From assembly GCA_017545905.1 (NCBI GenBank), contig JAFWXL010000092.1, forward strand, positions 1-64,000: DNA of 64,000 nucleotides, in the 5' to 3' direction. Shown piece after piece: positions 8,400 through 17,240 of this stretch. Numbering within the stretch: the stretch's first letter is position 1; each line of letters starts with the position of its first letter. The translations under genes and the position numbers were made by a program. The notes below the pieces were generated by a model that did no database searches, had not been told where the DNA came from, and worked only from the letters and a program-made list of their open reading frames with translations. Source of the DNA: Clostridia bacterium. GTDB taxonomy: Bacteria; Bacillota; Clostridia; Christensenellales; Aristaeellaceae.

Positions 8400-8873
8400 T
8401 TACAGGCCAAGTACACTGAACACGCCTGTGCTGGCAATACCCATGATGACGCCCGCGATCACAACACCGCAGGAAACAGCAAGAGACGTCGTCTTGATGC
8501 CCATATTCAGGAAAGACGCCGCCAGCGTGCCAGTCCATGCGCCGGTGCCCGGCAGCGGAATGCCCACAAAGAGCATCAGCGCGATAAACAGGCCGCGCTC
8601 GCCGGCCGTTCTGGTCAGCTTCTGGCCGCCGCGCTCACCCTTTTCAATACAGTAAGTGAAGAATTTTCCGATATACTTCTTATCTCTGCCCCACTCAAGC
8701 ACCTTGCGGGCAAAGAAATAGATCACCGGTACCGGCAGCATATTGGCGATCACGCAGACGACCAGCGCCTTGAAATAAGGCAGACCCATGCCCACCGCAA
8801 TCGGCACGCCGCCGCGCAGCTCGATGAGCGGAACCATGGAAACCAGCGCACAGAGCAGATATTTTTTCAGCAT
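8400..8873 (-). CDS. Small multidrug-export-type membrane protein (COG2426, DedA-like)
   Basis: A 157-residue membrane protein of the 'small multi-drug export' family. Near the N-terminus it has PLIELRGGVPIAVGMG, and later IPLPGTGAWTGTLAA. The E-x-R-G-x-x-P and P-x-P-G-T-G-x-W motifs recall the re-entrant loops of DedA proteins, some of which (UptA) translocate undecaprenyl phosphate. It lies 10 bases upstream of the DUF368 gene, with its own promoter. Transport of drugs was only the original guess for the family; a carrier-lipid role is inference from the partner gene. Confidence 0.8.
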   Translation of the reverse strand: MLKKYLLCALVSMVPLIELRGGVPIAVGMGLPYFKALVVCVIANMLPVPVIYFFARKVLEWGRDKKYIGKFFTYCIEKGERGGQKLTRTAGERGLFIALMLFVGIPLPGTGAWTGTLAASFLNMGIKTTSLAVSCGVVIAGVIMGIASTGVFSVLGL

Positions 8874-8929
8874 ATGATAATTCCCTTCTCAGAATTCTGT
8901 TCTTGTTTTCAAGTAGACGAACGCACCAT

Positions 8930-8958
8930 ATTATATATACCCAAATCATAAAAGTCAA
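8930..8958 (-). promoter_or_regulatory. Promoter of the DedA-like/DUF368 operon
   Basis: On the minus strand, TTGACT (8958-8953), a 17-base spacer and TATAAT (8935-8930). Confidence 0.85.
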
Positions 8959-9038
8959 CAGGTTCCTGCTGACTTCTATATATTCAGATTTCTGCGCACG
9001 GTATGCGTCAAGATTCCCTCACGCAGCGCTTTGCGTTC

Positions 9039-9755
9039 TTATTTGCTCAGCATCGCGTCTGCGCGGCGGCGGATGCGATCCTTGAGGATCGTCTGCGCCA
9101 GCAGCTGCAGCTCCTTCGCCTCAAAGAGCACCACGCAGCCAAAGGGCGCCGCCAGCACGCGCTCAATCGCCGCGCGATATGTGTTCAGCTTGCTGACAAG
9201 CGCATCCACCAGCCTGTCCTCATTCTCTTCCTGCGCAAGCAGAAAGGCAATTTCATCAGTAAACGCCAGATACAGCCGCAGCAGCATCTGCGCATAGGCC
9301 GGCACGTCCGCAAGGAAGAATTCTCCTTCGCGCCTGCCCTGCTCAAGGATACCCTCGAGCACGCTCTGCATGCTGCCGAGCTGGCTGGCTTTCATCTTCT
9401 CACGCATCAGCGCGCCATCCTCTCGATAAGCCACATGGATCATCAGCGAGATGAAGCTGCTGTTGCCGCTGGCAAGGATCGTGCTGTCGTGAAACACCGC
9501 ATTGAGCTTGTCAGCCGCAGAGCCCTCCGTCTGTTCGGCAGCCCGCCTGGCCTGCTCGCAGCATTCCTGCGCCCGCAGCTCACAGATCGCCTCAAGCACG
9601 GAGAGCTTGCTGTCAAAGTGATGATAAAAACCGCCCTTGGAAAAATTCATCTCGGTGAGAATATCCTGCACCGACGTCTTTTCATATCCTTTTGTGTAAA
9701 ACAGGCGCTCTGCCGTGGCGAGCAGTTCGCCCCGGCGCGCATCGCCCTTCTTCAT
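9039..9755 (-). CDS. TetR/AcrR-family transcriptional regulator
   Basis: A 238-residue protein with the standard N-terminal TetR helix-turn-helix: RRGELLATAERLFYTKGYEK, TSVQDILTEMNFSKGGFYHHF, then DSKLSVLEAI. The C-terminal helical domain, which binds the inducer, is not recognisable. It lies 38 bases after the VanW gene on the same strand, so it may be co-transcribed with it. Its target is unknown; the adjacent DedA-like operon promoter (8930-8958) is one candidate. The ribosome site is weak. Confidence 0.9.
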   Translation of the reverse strand: MKKGDARRGELLATAERLFYTKGYEKTSVQDILTEMNFSKGGFYHHFDSKLSVLEAICELRAQECCEQARRAAEQTEGSAADKLNAVFHDSTILASGNSSFISLMIHVAYREDGALMREKMKASQLGSMQSVLEGILEQGRREGEFFLADVPAYAQMLLRLYLAFTDEIAFLLAQEENEDRLVDALVSKLNTYRAAIERVLAAPFGCVVLFEAKELQLLAQTILKDRIRRRADAMLSK

Positions 9756-9793
9756 ATTCCATCAGGCCTTCCCGGTTATTTCTTGCGTATCAG

Positions 9794-11278
9794 TCATTCT
9801 CCCTGCGCTGCAGCGCCGGAACCGTCATTGTAGAGAATCTCCTTCTGCGTGGCGCGGTATGTCGTCGTCCAGAGCTTTTTGCGCTCGATTTCGTTGCCGT
9901 CCTTGTCTTTATACACCTTGTAGGTATCCACCTCGTAGCCCGTGCGCTTCTCCCGGCCAAACTGACGCGTACCCACAGGCAGCGACGCATCGAACGTATA
10001 GAGCAGCTCATCCGACGGTTTGATCGTCTTGATCACCTTCGATTCCAGGTCGATCGTCATGCCGTCCGGCAGCATCTGACCATAAATCTCCACCGTCACC
10101 TTCTGGTCTTCATACCATGCAACGACAAAAACGGGGAATTCCCCTTCATTCTTAAAGACAAAATCCAGCGACGGCCAGTTGACCGTGGCGTCCTCGCCTT
10201 TTTCCACGTAGCTCGACGGCCAGCTGTGCGCGCTGCGCTTGACGATCTTCAGGTCTGCTCGCACGACGGCGTTGAACAAAGTCGAGGACGTCTGACATAC
10301 ACCGCCGCCCGTGTCATCCACCAGCACGCCGCCCGCGATCGCGCCCGCCTCACGGTAGCCCTTTGCGCCCGTGCGCTGGCCCGTGCACTCGTTAAAGGAC
10401 AGCGTCTCGCCCGGAAGCACCACGCGGCCATTGAGCGCGCCGGCAGAAAGCGCAATGTTGGTATTGCGGTCCTTATCCTTGGTCGTATTGGTCGTAAAGG
10501 ATGATATCCGGCCAAAAAGCCCTTCCAGCTGCGCACGATAGAGCGTCGGCTCAAGCACCTCGCCCGGCACGATAAGCGCAGTGCCATATTCGCCCGCATC
10601 CAGCGCAGCAAGGATATCCGCGCTCAGGCGCTCACGGTCAACGCGATAGCCACGTTGCGCCTCCGAAAAGGTAAATGTCCTGTTGCTGACGTCAAAAGCG
10701 TCCAGCGTCGCATTTTTGACCTCCATATCCAGGCTGTCGCCGATGATATCCACCAGACCGGCAACCGCATTGCGATCGTATGTGTAACCTGTTTTGAAAT
10801 GCACGCCGTTTTGCGCCGCATGCTGGATCTGCGCATAGCGCTCCTCCAGCGTGCCCGTTCTTCCAACCGCCCATGCGCGCGCAAGCACCGCCTGTGCATC
10901 AAAGGTGACAGGCACCTGCTCGGGGGTGATATGCCAGCGCCTTTCTCTCGAAGCCACAATCAGCGAGAATGCTGCTTTCGTCTCCGCCTGGCTGCTGTCA
11001 ATCAGCGCCTGCGCATCGCTCATGCTCATGCCGCCAAGATCCGTTCCGTCAAGCGTGACACCCGGATAAAACGTATCACTGCTCACAGCCTGACGAATGG
11101 CGGCATACGATTCATATGCCGCCATTTGGTTCTGATAAACTTTCGCGCCGGCGAGCCACAGGCCCGCGCAGCCCAGAATGACAATCAGCGTCCAGACCGG
11201 AAACAGGCTTCTCTCTTCTTTTGCATCAGCGCGTCCGGCGCGTTCACTGCGCTCCGGTGTACGGCGATCCAAAGCCAT
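9794..11278 (-). CDS. VanW-family cell-envelope protein with peptidoglycan-binding-type domain
   Basis: A 494-residue single-pass membrane protein. Cytoplasmic residues 1-25 are followed by a helix (FPVWTLIVILGCAGLWLAG). Next come a PG_binding_4-like region (residues 60-230), then the VanW domain with LPGETLSFNECTG, GGVLVDDTGGGVCQTSSTLF and NWPSLDFVF, and a G5-like C-terminus. VanW proteins are common in clostridial envelopes and some glycopeptide-resistance clusters, but their reaction is not established. No other van genes are present, so resistance is not implied. It lies 31 bases downstream of rex. Confidence 0.9.
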   Translation of the reverse strand: MALDRRTPERSERAGRADAKEERSLFPVWTLIVILGCAGLWLAGAKVYQNQMAAYESYAAIRQAVSSDTFYPGVTLDGTDLGGMSMSDAQALIDSSQAETKAAFSLIVASRERRWHITPEQVPVTFDAQAVLARAWAVGRTGTLEERYAQIQHAAQNGVHFKTGYTYDRNAVAGLVDIIGDSLDMEVKNATLDAFDVSNRTFTFSEAQRGYRVDRERLSADILAALDAGEYGTALIVPGEVLEPTLYRAQLEGLFGRISSFTTNTTKDKDRNTNIALSAGALNGRVVLPGETLSFNECTGQRTGAKGYREAGAIAGGVLVDDTGGGVCQTSSTLFNAVVRADLKIVKRSAHSWPSSYVEKGEDATVNWPSLDFVFKNEGEFPVFVVAWYEDQKVTVEIYGQMLPDGMTIDLESKVIKTIKPSDELLYTFDASLPVGTRQFGREKRTGYEVDTYKVYKDKDGNEIERKKLWTTTYRATQKEILYNDGSGAAAQGE

Positions 11279-11309
11279 ATTGATCCGTTCTCCTCAATCT
11301 GTGAAATCT

Positions 11310-11975
11310 TCATGACTGCTTCGCCGCATCAATCGCCGCAAAGAGCTCCTTCTCGTTCATGCGATAGGAAAGGATGTGCAGGCTGTCGGACAGGTGGACA
11401 TTGTTGATCGCCACATCATCCGGCAGCACCAGATCCACCGGCGCAAAATTCCAGATCGCTCGCACGCCGCCCTCCACAAGGGTATCGGCAATATCCTGCG
11501 CAAATCCCTTGGGCACAGACAGCACGGCAATATCCACCTGATGCGCTGCCAGCCAGCCCTCAAGCTTCTCCATCGGCTGCACGAGAATTCCGTGCACATC
11601 AATGCCCACCAGCGCCTCGGATACGTCGAAGATCGCCTGAATATTAAAACCCTCGCGCGCAAATCCGGCATAATTCGCCACGGCACGGCCGATATTGCCC
11701 GCACCGACAATGATCATGTGATACTGCTTGTGCAGGCCCAGAATCTCGCCGATACGCTCCTTGAGATTGGACACATGATAGCCGTAGCCCTGCTGGCCGA
11801 AACCGCCGAAGCAATTGATATCCTGACGGATCTGCGAAGCAGTCAGGTTCATGCGCTCTCCCAGCTCCTGCGAGGAAATACGAACCACGCCCGCCTTTTC
11901 CAGTTCCTTCAGATGACGATAATACATGGGAAGCCGGCGCACAACAGCATCGGACACCCTGGATTTGTATGTCAT
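11310..11975 (-). CDS. rex: Redox-sensing transcriptional repressor Rex
   Basis: Represses fermentation and respiration genes when the NADH/NAD+ ratio is low. The 221-residue product has an N-terminal winged helix (YRHLKELEKAGVVRISSQEL, then LTASQIRQDINCFGGFGQ) and a Rossmann domain with VGAGNIGRAVA (residues 90-100). I chose the ATG at 11975 (GGAG seven bases upstream); the longer frame to 12089 adds residues not typical of Rex. Its promoter contains a perfect inverted repeat. It leads into vanW and tetR. Confidence 0.95.
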   Translation of the reverse strand: MTYKSRVSDAVVRRLPMYYRHLKELEKAGVVRISSQELGERMNLTASQIRQDINCFGGFGQQGYGYHVSNLKERIGEILGLHKQYHMIIVGAGNIGRAVANYAGFAREGFNIQAIFDVSEALVGIDVHGILVQPMEKLEGWLAAHQVDIAVLSVPKGFAQDIADTLVEGGVRAIWNFAPVDLVLPDDVAINNVHLSDSLHILSYRMNEKELFAAIDAAKQS

Positions 11976-12023
11976 AATACCGCTCCTATCCCTTGTGTGA
12001 TCCATACGATACGAACTCTTAAT

Positions 12024-12061
12024 TGATATAAGTATATCAGGAACATCCATGTCGCGCAAGT
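12024..12061 (-). promoter_or_regulatory. rex promoter with inverted repeat
   Basis: On the minus strand TTGCGC and TATACT are separated by 17 bases. The -10 lies inside the repeat TGATATA-AG-TATATCA (12024-12039). The repeat differs from the usual Rex box (TTGTGAAATATTTCACAA type), so autoregulation is uncertain. Confidence 0.6.
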
Positions 12062-12125
12062 TAAACTTCGCAGACAAGCGCTCTGTCACATCAATTATAA
12101 CATATATTTTAATAAATTGATAGAT

Positions 12126-14180
12126 TTAGATTCGAGAAAAAGATCGCATTCTTTCCCGTTCTTTCTTTCGGTCGGACTTCTCCCTCTTTTTGGGTCGGAG
12201 CGGTTCGCACAGCGCAAGGTCAATACCCGAGGTCTCCAGTTCCACGCTCTCAACGCGCACACTGAGCACCTGCCCCAGCGAAAAGACATAACCCGTCCGC
12301 TCGCCGCGAAGCGTCATCCTGCGCTCGTCAAAATCAAACCAATCATCCAGCGCGCGCACGTGCAAAAAGCCCTCTGCGCCATTGGAAAGCGACACATACA
12401 CGCCGTATTCGCTCACGCCCGATACCACACCGTCAAAGAGCTCGCCGATATGCTTATGCATGTATCTGGCCATCATCAGCTTGTCCGCTGCGCGCTCTGC
12501 CTCCACAGCCGCGCGCTCGCAGTCCGATGCGCGCAACGCCGCATCGCTGAGTGCATCGCCGCGCAGACCGGGGCGCCCGCCTTTGAGCACCGCCGTCAGC
12601 GCACGGCTGACAACCAGATCCGGATAGCGCCGGATCGGCGAGGTGAAGTGGCAGTAATCCTCCATCGCAAGGCCATAATGGCCCAGCGGCGCAGCATCAT
12701 AGCGCGCCTTCTGCATGCTGCGAAGCGCCAGCATACTCACCACCAGAAACTCCGGCGTCTCACGCGTGCGTTCGAGCACCGCGCGGATATCGCCCGGCGC
12801 AGCCTGATGGCGGATGCCCCGCGAATCCACGCCGATACCCTCCAGAAAGCTCTTGAGCGTATCCAGCTTTTCCGGATCCGGGCGCTCATGCACGCGGTAA
12901 AGCAGCGGCAGGCCGCGGGACTTTGCAAAGCGCGCCACAGCCTCATTGGCCGTGAGCATGAAATCCTCGATCATCAGCTCCGCCTCGCCGCGGGCACGCT
13001 TCATGATTTCTACAGGTTCGCCGTTTTCATCCAGAATGAATTTGGGCTCATCCGTATCAAAGTCAATCGCGCCCTGCGCCTGACGTTTCTTTCGGATCGC
13101 CCGCGCCAGATCACGCATTTCAGACAGCGCTGCGCAAAGATCAGCCATGCGCCCTCGCTGCACCGCATCGCCCTCAAACAGCGCGTTCACATCGTCATAC
13201 ACAAGTCTTGCTTTGGACCGGGTGATCGTCCGCCTGATGCTTGTATGGACGACATGCCCTGTTTCGTCGATATCCATCAGCGCACTCAGCGTGAATTTAT
13301 CTTCATCCGGACGCAGCGAACACACGCCGTTTGACAGCTGCTCGGGCAGCATCGGCAGCACCCTGCCGGGGAAGTATACGCTCGTGCCGCGCAGGTAAGC
13401 CTCGTGATCCAGCAGCGAGCCCTGCGGCACATAATGTCCGACGTCTGCGATATGCACGCCGAGGCGGTAAAGCCCGCTTTCCAGCTTCTCAATGCTCACC
13501 GCATCGTCAAAATCCTTAGCGTCGCTGCCGTCAATGGTAAAGGACAGCAGATCCCGCAGATCTGTTCGCTCCGGGTCGTCGGCAAGATCTGCAGGCCGGC
13601 ATGCATTCGCCTCGCGCAGCACGTCATCTGCAAATTCCGTGCGCAGGCGCTGGCTGATGATCAGCGCATCCAGCGCAGCAGCAGCCTCGCTGAAGCTGCC
13701 CAAAACGCTGTCAATACACACGAGCAGTCCACCCTCGTCTTCCCAGCGGACAACCTTCGTATGCACGATATCGCCGTCATGCGCCTGCTCGCCGCCCGGA
13801 CGCACGGTGATGCCCTGCGGCAGCCGACGCTCAAGCGGCAGGATATAGCGCACGCCGCGCTTCTCATGCAGCACGCCGATGATTTCCTCATGCGCGCGCT
13901 CCAGCACACGACGCACAATCACACGCTCGCGCCCGATCTTTTCCGCTTCAACCACATCACCCCAGAGCGTGCCGCGCGCGCCGTCCCTGCTGCATGTATA
14001 GACAGCGCCGTCCTGTGCCTCCATCCTGACCGATCCGTGATACAGTCCGCGAACGCTGAGGCGCAGCAGCTCACGTCCCTCCCCTGCACCCCCGCCTTTT
14101 TTGGGGCCGGCAGCCCCGGCAAAGCCGCTGATGGGGATCCGGCGCACATAGCGCTTTCCTCCAGTATTCTCTCTTTTCAT
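12126..14180 (-). CDS. rnr: Ribonuclease R
   Basis: Processive 3'-5' exoribonuclease that degrades structured RNA. The 684-residue product has N-terminal cold-shock-type RNA-binding domains. The RNB catalytic domain contains DGSDAKDFDDAVS with the metal-binding aspartates, GVHIADVGHYV and PMLPEQLSNGVCSL. A C-terminal S1 domain (GELFDGVVSGVSEYGVYVSL) is followed by a lysine/arginine-rich tail. GGGAG precedes the ATG at 14180. It follows secG as in many Bacillota, but smpB, the usual next gene, is not in the window. Confidence 0.95.
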   Translation of the reverse strand: MKRENTGGKRYVRRIPISGFAGAAGPKKGGGAGEGRELLRLSVRGLYHGSVRMEAQDGAVYTCSRDGARGTLWGDVVEAEKIGRERVIVRRVLERAHEEIIGVLHEKRGVRYILPLERRLPQGITVRPGGEQAHDGDIVHTKVVRWEDEGGLLVCIDSVLGSFSEAAAALDALIISQRLRTEFADDVLREANACRPADLADDPERTDLRDLLSFTIDGSDAKDFDDAVSIEKLESGLYRLGVHIADVGHYVPQGSLLDHEAYLRGTSVYFPGRVLPMLPEQLSNGVCSLRPDEDKFTLSALMDIDETGHVVHTSIRRTITRSKARLVYDDVNALFEGDAVQRGRMADLCAALSEMRDLARAIRKKRQAQGAIDFDTDEPKFILDENGEPVEIMKRARGEAELMIEDFMLTANEAVARFAKSRGLPLLYRVHERPDPEKLDTLKSFLEGIGVDSRGIRHQAAPGDIRAVLERTRETPEFLVVSMLALRSMQKARYDAAPLGHYGLAMEDYCHFTSPIRRYPDLVVSRALTAVLKGGRPGLRGDALSDAALRASDCERAAVEAERAADKLMMARYMHKHIGELFDGVVSGVSEYGVYVSLSNGAEGFLHVRALDDWFDFDERRMTLRGERTGYVFSLGQVLSVRVESVELETSGIDLALCEPLRPKKREKSDRKKERERMRSFSRI

Positions 14181-14288
14181 CTGATCAACTCCCAGCCTTG
14201 CGGCGTCTGTTTTTCTTCAGGATGAACCGCTGTTGTACGTTTGCTCCTGTCAATCTCTGGCCAGAATACATGGAATTTCAGGCGGCAT

Positions 14289-14327
14289 GAAAAGAGGCCA
14301 AAGCAATTCCTGCTTCAGCCTCTTTTG
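14289..14327 (-). terminator. Hairpin between secG and rnr
   Basis: AAAAGAGGCTGAAGCA and TTGCTTTGGCCTCTTTT pair around GGAA on the minus strand and end in only four U residues. It is probably a weak terminator that lets some transcription reach rnr. Confidence 0.6.
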
Positions 14328-14339
14328 ATTGTCTGTTGA

Positions 14340-14576
14340 TTAGCCGATCACGGCGACGAGCAGCGCGCAGACGATGAACACGACTGCGGAAACCTTCGTG
14401 GCCAGAGCGAGCTTGCCCTCCATGGACTTCGCCTTGTTCTTGCCGAAGAAAGTCTCGGCGCCGCCAGCGATCGCACCCAGGCCGTTGCTTTCGCCCGGCT
14501 GGAGCAGAACAGTGACGATGAGAATCAGAGCAGCCACAACGAGCAGCACGGTGACAATGCCGTTAAGGATAGCCAT
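14340..14576 (-). CDS. secG: Preprotein translocase subunit SecG
   Basis: Small non-essential partner of SecYE in protein export. The 78-residue product has two hydrophobic helices. Between them lies the SecG loop LLQPGESNGLGAIAGG, followed by AETFFGKNKAKSMEGKL. AAGGAGG lies upstream of the ATG. It is 31 bases after rpsI and before rnr. Confidence 0.97.
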   Translation of the reverse strand: MAILNGIVTVLLVVAALILIVTVLLQPGESNGLGAIAGGAETFFGKNKAKSMEGKLALATKVSAVVFIVCALLVAVIG

Positions 14577-14607
14577 AATCTTTTGCCTCCTTGACTCGTT
14601 AAGCGGA

Positions 14608-15000
14608 TTAGCGCTTGGAGAACTGCGGCGCGCGGCGGGCAGCCTTCAGGCCGTACTTCTTGCGCTCCTTCATACGCGGATCGCGCGTGAGGAAGCCAGC
14701 CTTCTTCACGGCCGGACGGAGCTCCGGATCAGCCTTGATCAGAGCGCGGGAGATGCCGTGGCGGATCGCGCCGGCCTGGCCAGCAAGGCCACCGCCGTAC
14801 ACATTCACCAGCACGTCATAGCGGCCCTCCAGAGAGGTGAGAACCAGCGGCTGACGGACGGTCATCTTCAGGGTCTCCAGACCGAAGTAGTTATCGATAT
14901 CGCGACCGTTGATCACGATCTTGCCTTCGCCCGGAATGAGGCGAACACGAGCAATGGCCTTCTTGCGGCGGCCAACCGCCTGATACTGAACCTGTGCCAT
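14608..15000 (-). CDS. rpsI: 30S ribosomal protein S9
   Basis: A 130-residue small-subunit protein contacting the 16S rRNA near the P site. It has the universal S9 features: [16 protein letters not shown] at the N-terminus, [19 protein letters not shown] in the middle, and the basic C-terminus [16 protein letters not shown], whose tail reaches the P-site tRNA. AAGGAG precedes the ATG. It is 23 bases downstream of rplM. Confidence 0.99.
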   Translation of the reverse strand: MAQVQYQAVGRRKKAIARVRLIPGEGKIVINGRDIDNYFGLETLKMTVRQPLVLTSLEGRYDVLVNVYGGGLAGQAGAIRHGISRALIKADPELRPAVKKAGFLTRDPRMKERKKYGLKAARRAPQFSKR

Positions 15001-15023
15001 GTGTCAAACACTCCTTCCTGCTA

Positions 15024-15458
15024 TTACTTCACGAGCTCGAGCACGGTCGGCTTCTGGGCCTCATGCTCATGCTCAGCACCGGCGTACACGCGCAGCTTGC
15101 GCGCCATCTGACGGCCCAGCGGGCCCTTGGGCAGCATGCCGACGACGGCGTGCTTCACCGCGAACTCCGGCTTCTCAGCCATCAGCTTGCGGTACTTGAT
15201 CTCCTTGAGGCCGCCCGCAAAACCGGAATGATGGTAGTACGCCTTCTGATCCAGCTTCTTGCCGGTCAGGACAACCTTCGCAGCGTTGATGACGATGACG
15301 TGATCGCCGCAGTCGACGTGCGGGGTGAAGGTGGGCTTGTTCTTGCCGCGCAGGATAGCGGCAACCTGGCTGGCCAGTCGGCCAAGGGTCATGCCGTCGG
15401 CGTCAACGATATACCAGTTGCGCTCGACGTTCTGGGCATTTGCCATAAACGTTTTCAC
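15024..15458 (-). CDS. rplM: 50S ribosomal protein L13
   Basis: A 144-residue early-assembly protein of the large subunit. Typical segments are [36 protein letters not shown] and the signature [19 protein letters not shown]. It starts at GTG 15458 with GGAGG eight bases upstream. It heads the rplM-rpsI-secG-rnr run. A leader of roughly 110 bases separates it from its promoter and could hold an L13 autoregulatory structure, which I did not verify. Confidence 0.99.
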   Translation of the reverse strand: MKTFMANAQNVERNWYIVDADGMTLGRLASQVAAILRGKNKPTFTPHVDCGDHVIVINAAKVVLTGKKLDQKAYYHHSGFAGGLKEIKYRKLMAEKPEFAVKHAVVGMLPKGPLGRQMARKLRVYAGAEHEHEAQKPTVLELVK

Positions 15459-15576
15459 GTGAATTTCCTCCTCGTGGTGAATCCTTTATCCACTATAAAA
15501 CGCATCGCGCTGGTCAGACGCTCTGCAAACGCGCATACGCAGGCCCGGGGCTAACAGGCGAACATACGCAATGGTT

Positions 15577-15606
15577 ATTTTAACCGCAATCCCACATATT
15601 TGTCAA
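15577..15606 (-). promoter_or_regulatory. rplM promoter
   Basis: On the minus strand, TTGACA (15606-15601), an 18-base spacer and TAAAAT (15582-15577), followed by the long leader. Confidence 0.8.
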
Positions 15607-15625
15607 GACTTATTTCTTGTTTTGC

Positions 15626-17014
15626 TCAGGAAATTTTACGTTTTTCCATCTTTTCCCCCACGTGCAGCCAGCGTCCCGTTTTGAATCTCGCATACACGAC
15701 AAGCGCACGCGTGGTCTGGTCCAGCACAATCGTCAGCCAGGCGCCCGTCAATCCCCAGCCCAGCGTATAGATAAACACCGGCGCAAGCATCACGCGGAAA
15801 ATCCAGATGCCCGCCATGGACGCGATCAGCGGGAATTTGGTATCCCGTGCACCGCGCAGGCCCGCCGCAATGGGCAGCTGCGTGCAGATGCCCGGCATGC
15901 CCAGTGCAATGAGCTTCAAAACGCCGCCGGACAGTCGGATTACCTCCGGATCCGTCGTGTACAGCGAGGCGATCATTTGCGAGCCCAACACAAAGAGCAC
16001 AGCAATCAGCGCAGCCGAAATCATGCTCATCCTGTGAATCAGGCGCACAAAGTCGGTCGCCTTCCCCTTCTCTCCTGCGCCCAGGCTCTGTCCCGTCAGC
16101 GTCGTCGCCGCCACGCCGAACGCCTGTCCCGGCATCCAGCTCAGGCCGTTGATGCTCAGGCCGATCTGATGCGCTGCAAAGATCATGGTACCCAGTCCGG
16201 ACACCTGCCGGGCAAAGATGATAAAACCAACCTGCATGATCAGCTGCTCAAGCATGCTGGTCATGCCGACACTCAGGATTCTCTGTATCCATTTCAGGCG
16301 CAAACGCCAGCCTCCGTCCAGACGCATGCGCACCGGCGTATCCACGTGAAACGCCGTATACAGCGCCAGCACAAGCCCCAGCCCCTGCGACAGCGCCGTG
16401 GACACCGCCGCGCCGGCCACGCCCATTTTCGGCATGCCGAATTTTCCGTAGATGAGCACGTAATTGCCCATGACATTGAACATATTGGCGATCAGGTTGT
16501 ATTTCATGGGCAGCTTCGTCTGGCCCACGCCGCGAAGGCCCGCCGTCACAGCAAAGGTCATCGACAGGGGCAGCATTCCCATCGCCACAATCTGCAGATA
16601 CTCCTTCGCATAGGCAAACGTATCTTCCCCTGCGCCCATGAACCTGACGATCGGCCCGGCAAAAACAAACACCAGCGCCGCAGCCGCCGCACCGACTGCT
16701 GCATTGAGCATCAGCGCATTGCGGGCAATCTGGCTGGCGCTGCGCCTGTCGCCTGCGCCAATGGCCCACGCAACGCCCGCCGTCGTACCGACATTGAGCG
16801 CAATGAGCACCGAGCGCACGAGGTTTGTCGGGTTATTCGTCAGACCTACAGCCGCTATCGCCACCGCAGAAACCTCGCTCCTGCCCAGCATGATGGTATC
16901 CACCATGGTGAACAGGTGCGAGAGCACCAGTTCCAGCAGAGCTGGCAGCATGATCGCCATAACCTTGCTGATATCCTCACGGCTCAGGTCGAGCCCTGCT
17001 TTCAGCTTTTGCAT
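15626..17014 (-). CDS. MATE-family multidrug/metabolite efflux protein
   Basis: A 462-residue membrane protein with about twelve transmembrane helices in two similar halves: LVLSHLFTMVDTIMLGRSEVS near the start, and MPGQAFGVAATTLTGQSLGAG in the second half. This is the pattern of MATE cation antiporters, which expel drugs or metabolites using sodium or proton gradients. The ATG at 17014 has AGGAGG eight bases upstream; the GTG two codons earlier is too close to that site. It is monocistronic. The substrate is unknown. Confidence 0.93.
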   Translation of the reverse strand: MQKLKAGLDLSREDISKVMAIMLPALLELVLSHLFTMVDTIMLGRSEVSAVAIAAVGLTNNPTNLVRSVLIALNVGTTAGVAWAIGAGDRRSASQIARNALMLNAAVGAAAAALVFVFAGPIVRFMGAGEDTFAYAKEYLQIVAMGMLPLSMTFAVTAGLRGVGQTKLPMKYNLIANMFNVMGNYVLIYGKFGMPKMGVAGAAVSTALSQGLGLVLALYTAFHVDTPVRMRLDGGWRLRLKWIQRILSVGMTSMLEQLIMQVGFIIFARQVSGLGTMIFAAHQIGLSINGLSWMPGQAFGVAATTLTGQSLGAGEKGKATDFVRLIHRMSMISAALIAVLFVLGSQMIASLYTTDPEVIRLSGGVLKLIALGMPGICTQLPIAAGLRGARDTKFPLIASMAGIWIFRVMLAPVFIYTLGWGLTGAWLTIVLDQTTRALVVYARFKTGRWLHVGEKMEKRKIS

Positions 17015-17193
17015 CTCCACAGCCTCCTTATGGCAGCGTTTCTATTTAATATAGCAGGAAACCTTCCTGCCGTAAAGCAGCCGGGATTTATTTGCCCGAT
17101 TATTTGCTCAGCCGCCGGACTGCACACAGAATCCGCAGCCTTTTTCTGAACATTTTCACGCTTTCCTTTATATGGGAAGCATGATATAATAAA

Positions 17194-17213
17194 AATGATA
17201 GCGTTTTATCATT
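17194..17213. repeat. Inverted repeat before the NadX-like gene
   Basis: AATGATA (17194-17200) and TATCATT (17207-17213) are separated by six bases, just downstream of a TATAAT at 17185. This is a good place for an operator, but the cognate regulator is unknown. Confidence 0.5.
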
Positions 17214-17240
17214 ATGTTCATCAAAGGAGCACAACAGAAT

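Noticed and set aside
9794..11278. Vancomycin-resistance cluster because of VanW
   Set aside because: No vanA/H/X-type genes are nearby, and VanW proteins are widespread in susceptible Clostridia.
12117..13334. Long plus-strand open frames opposite rnr, murE, lon, tig, metK and other genes
   Set aside because: They are antisense frames created by GC-rich codon usage; they lack ribosome sites and recognisable domains, while the opposite strand encodes clear families.
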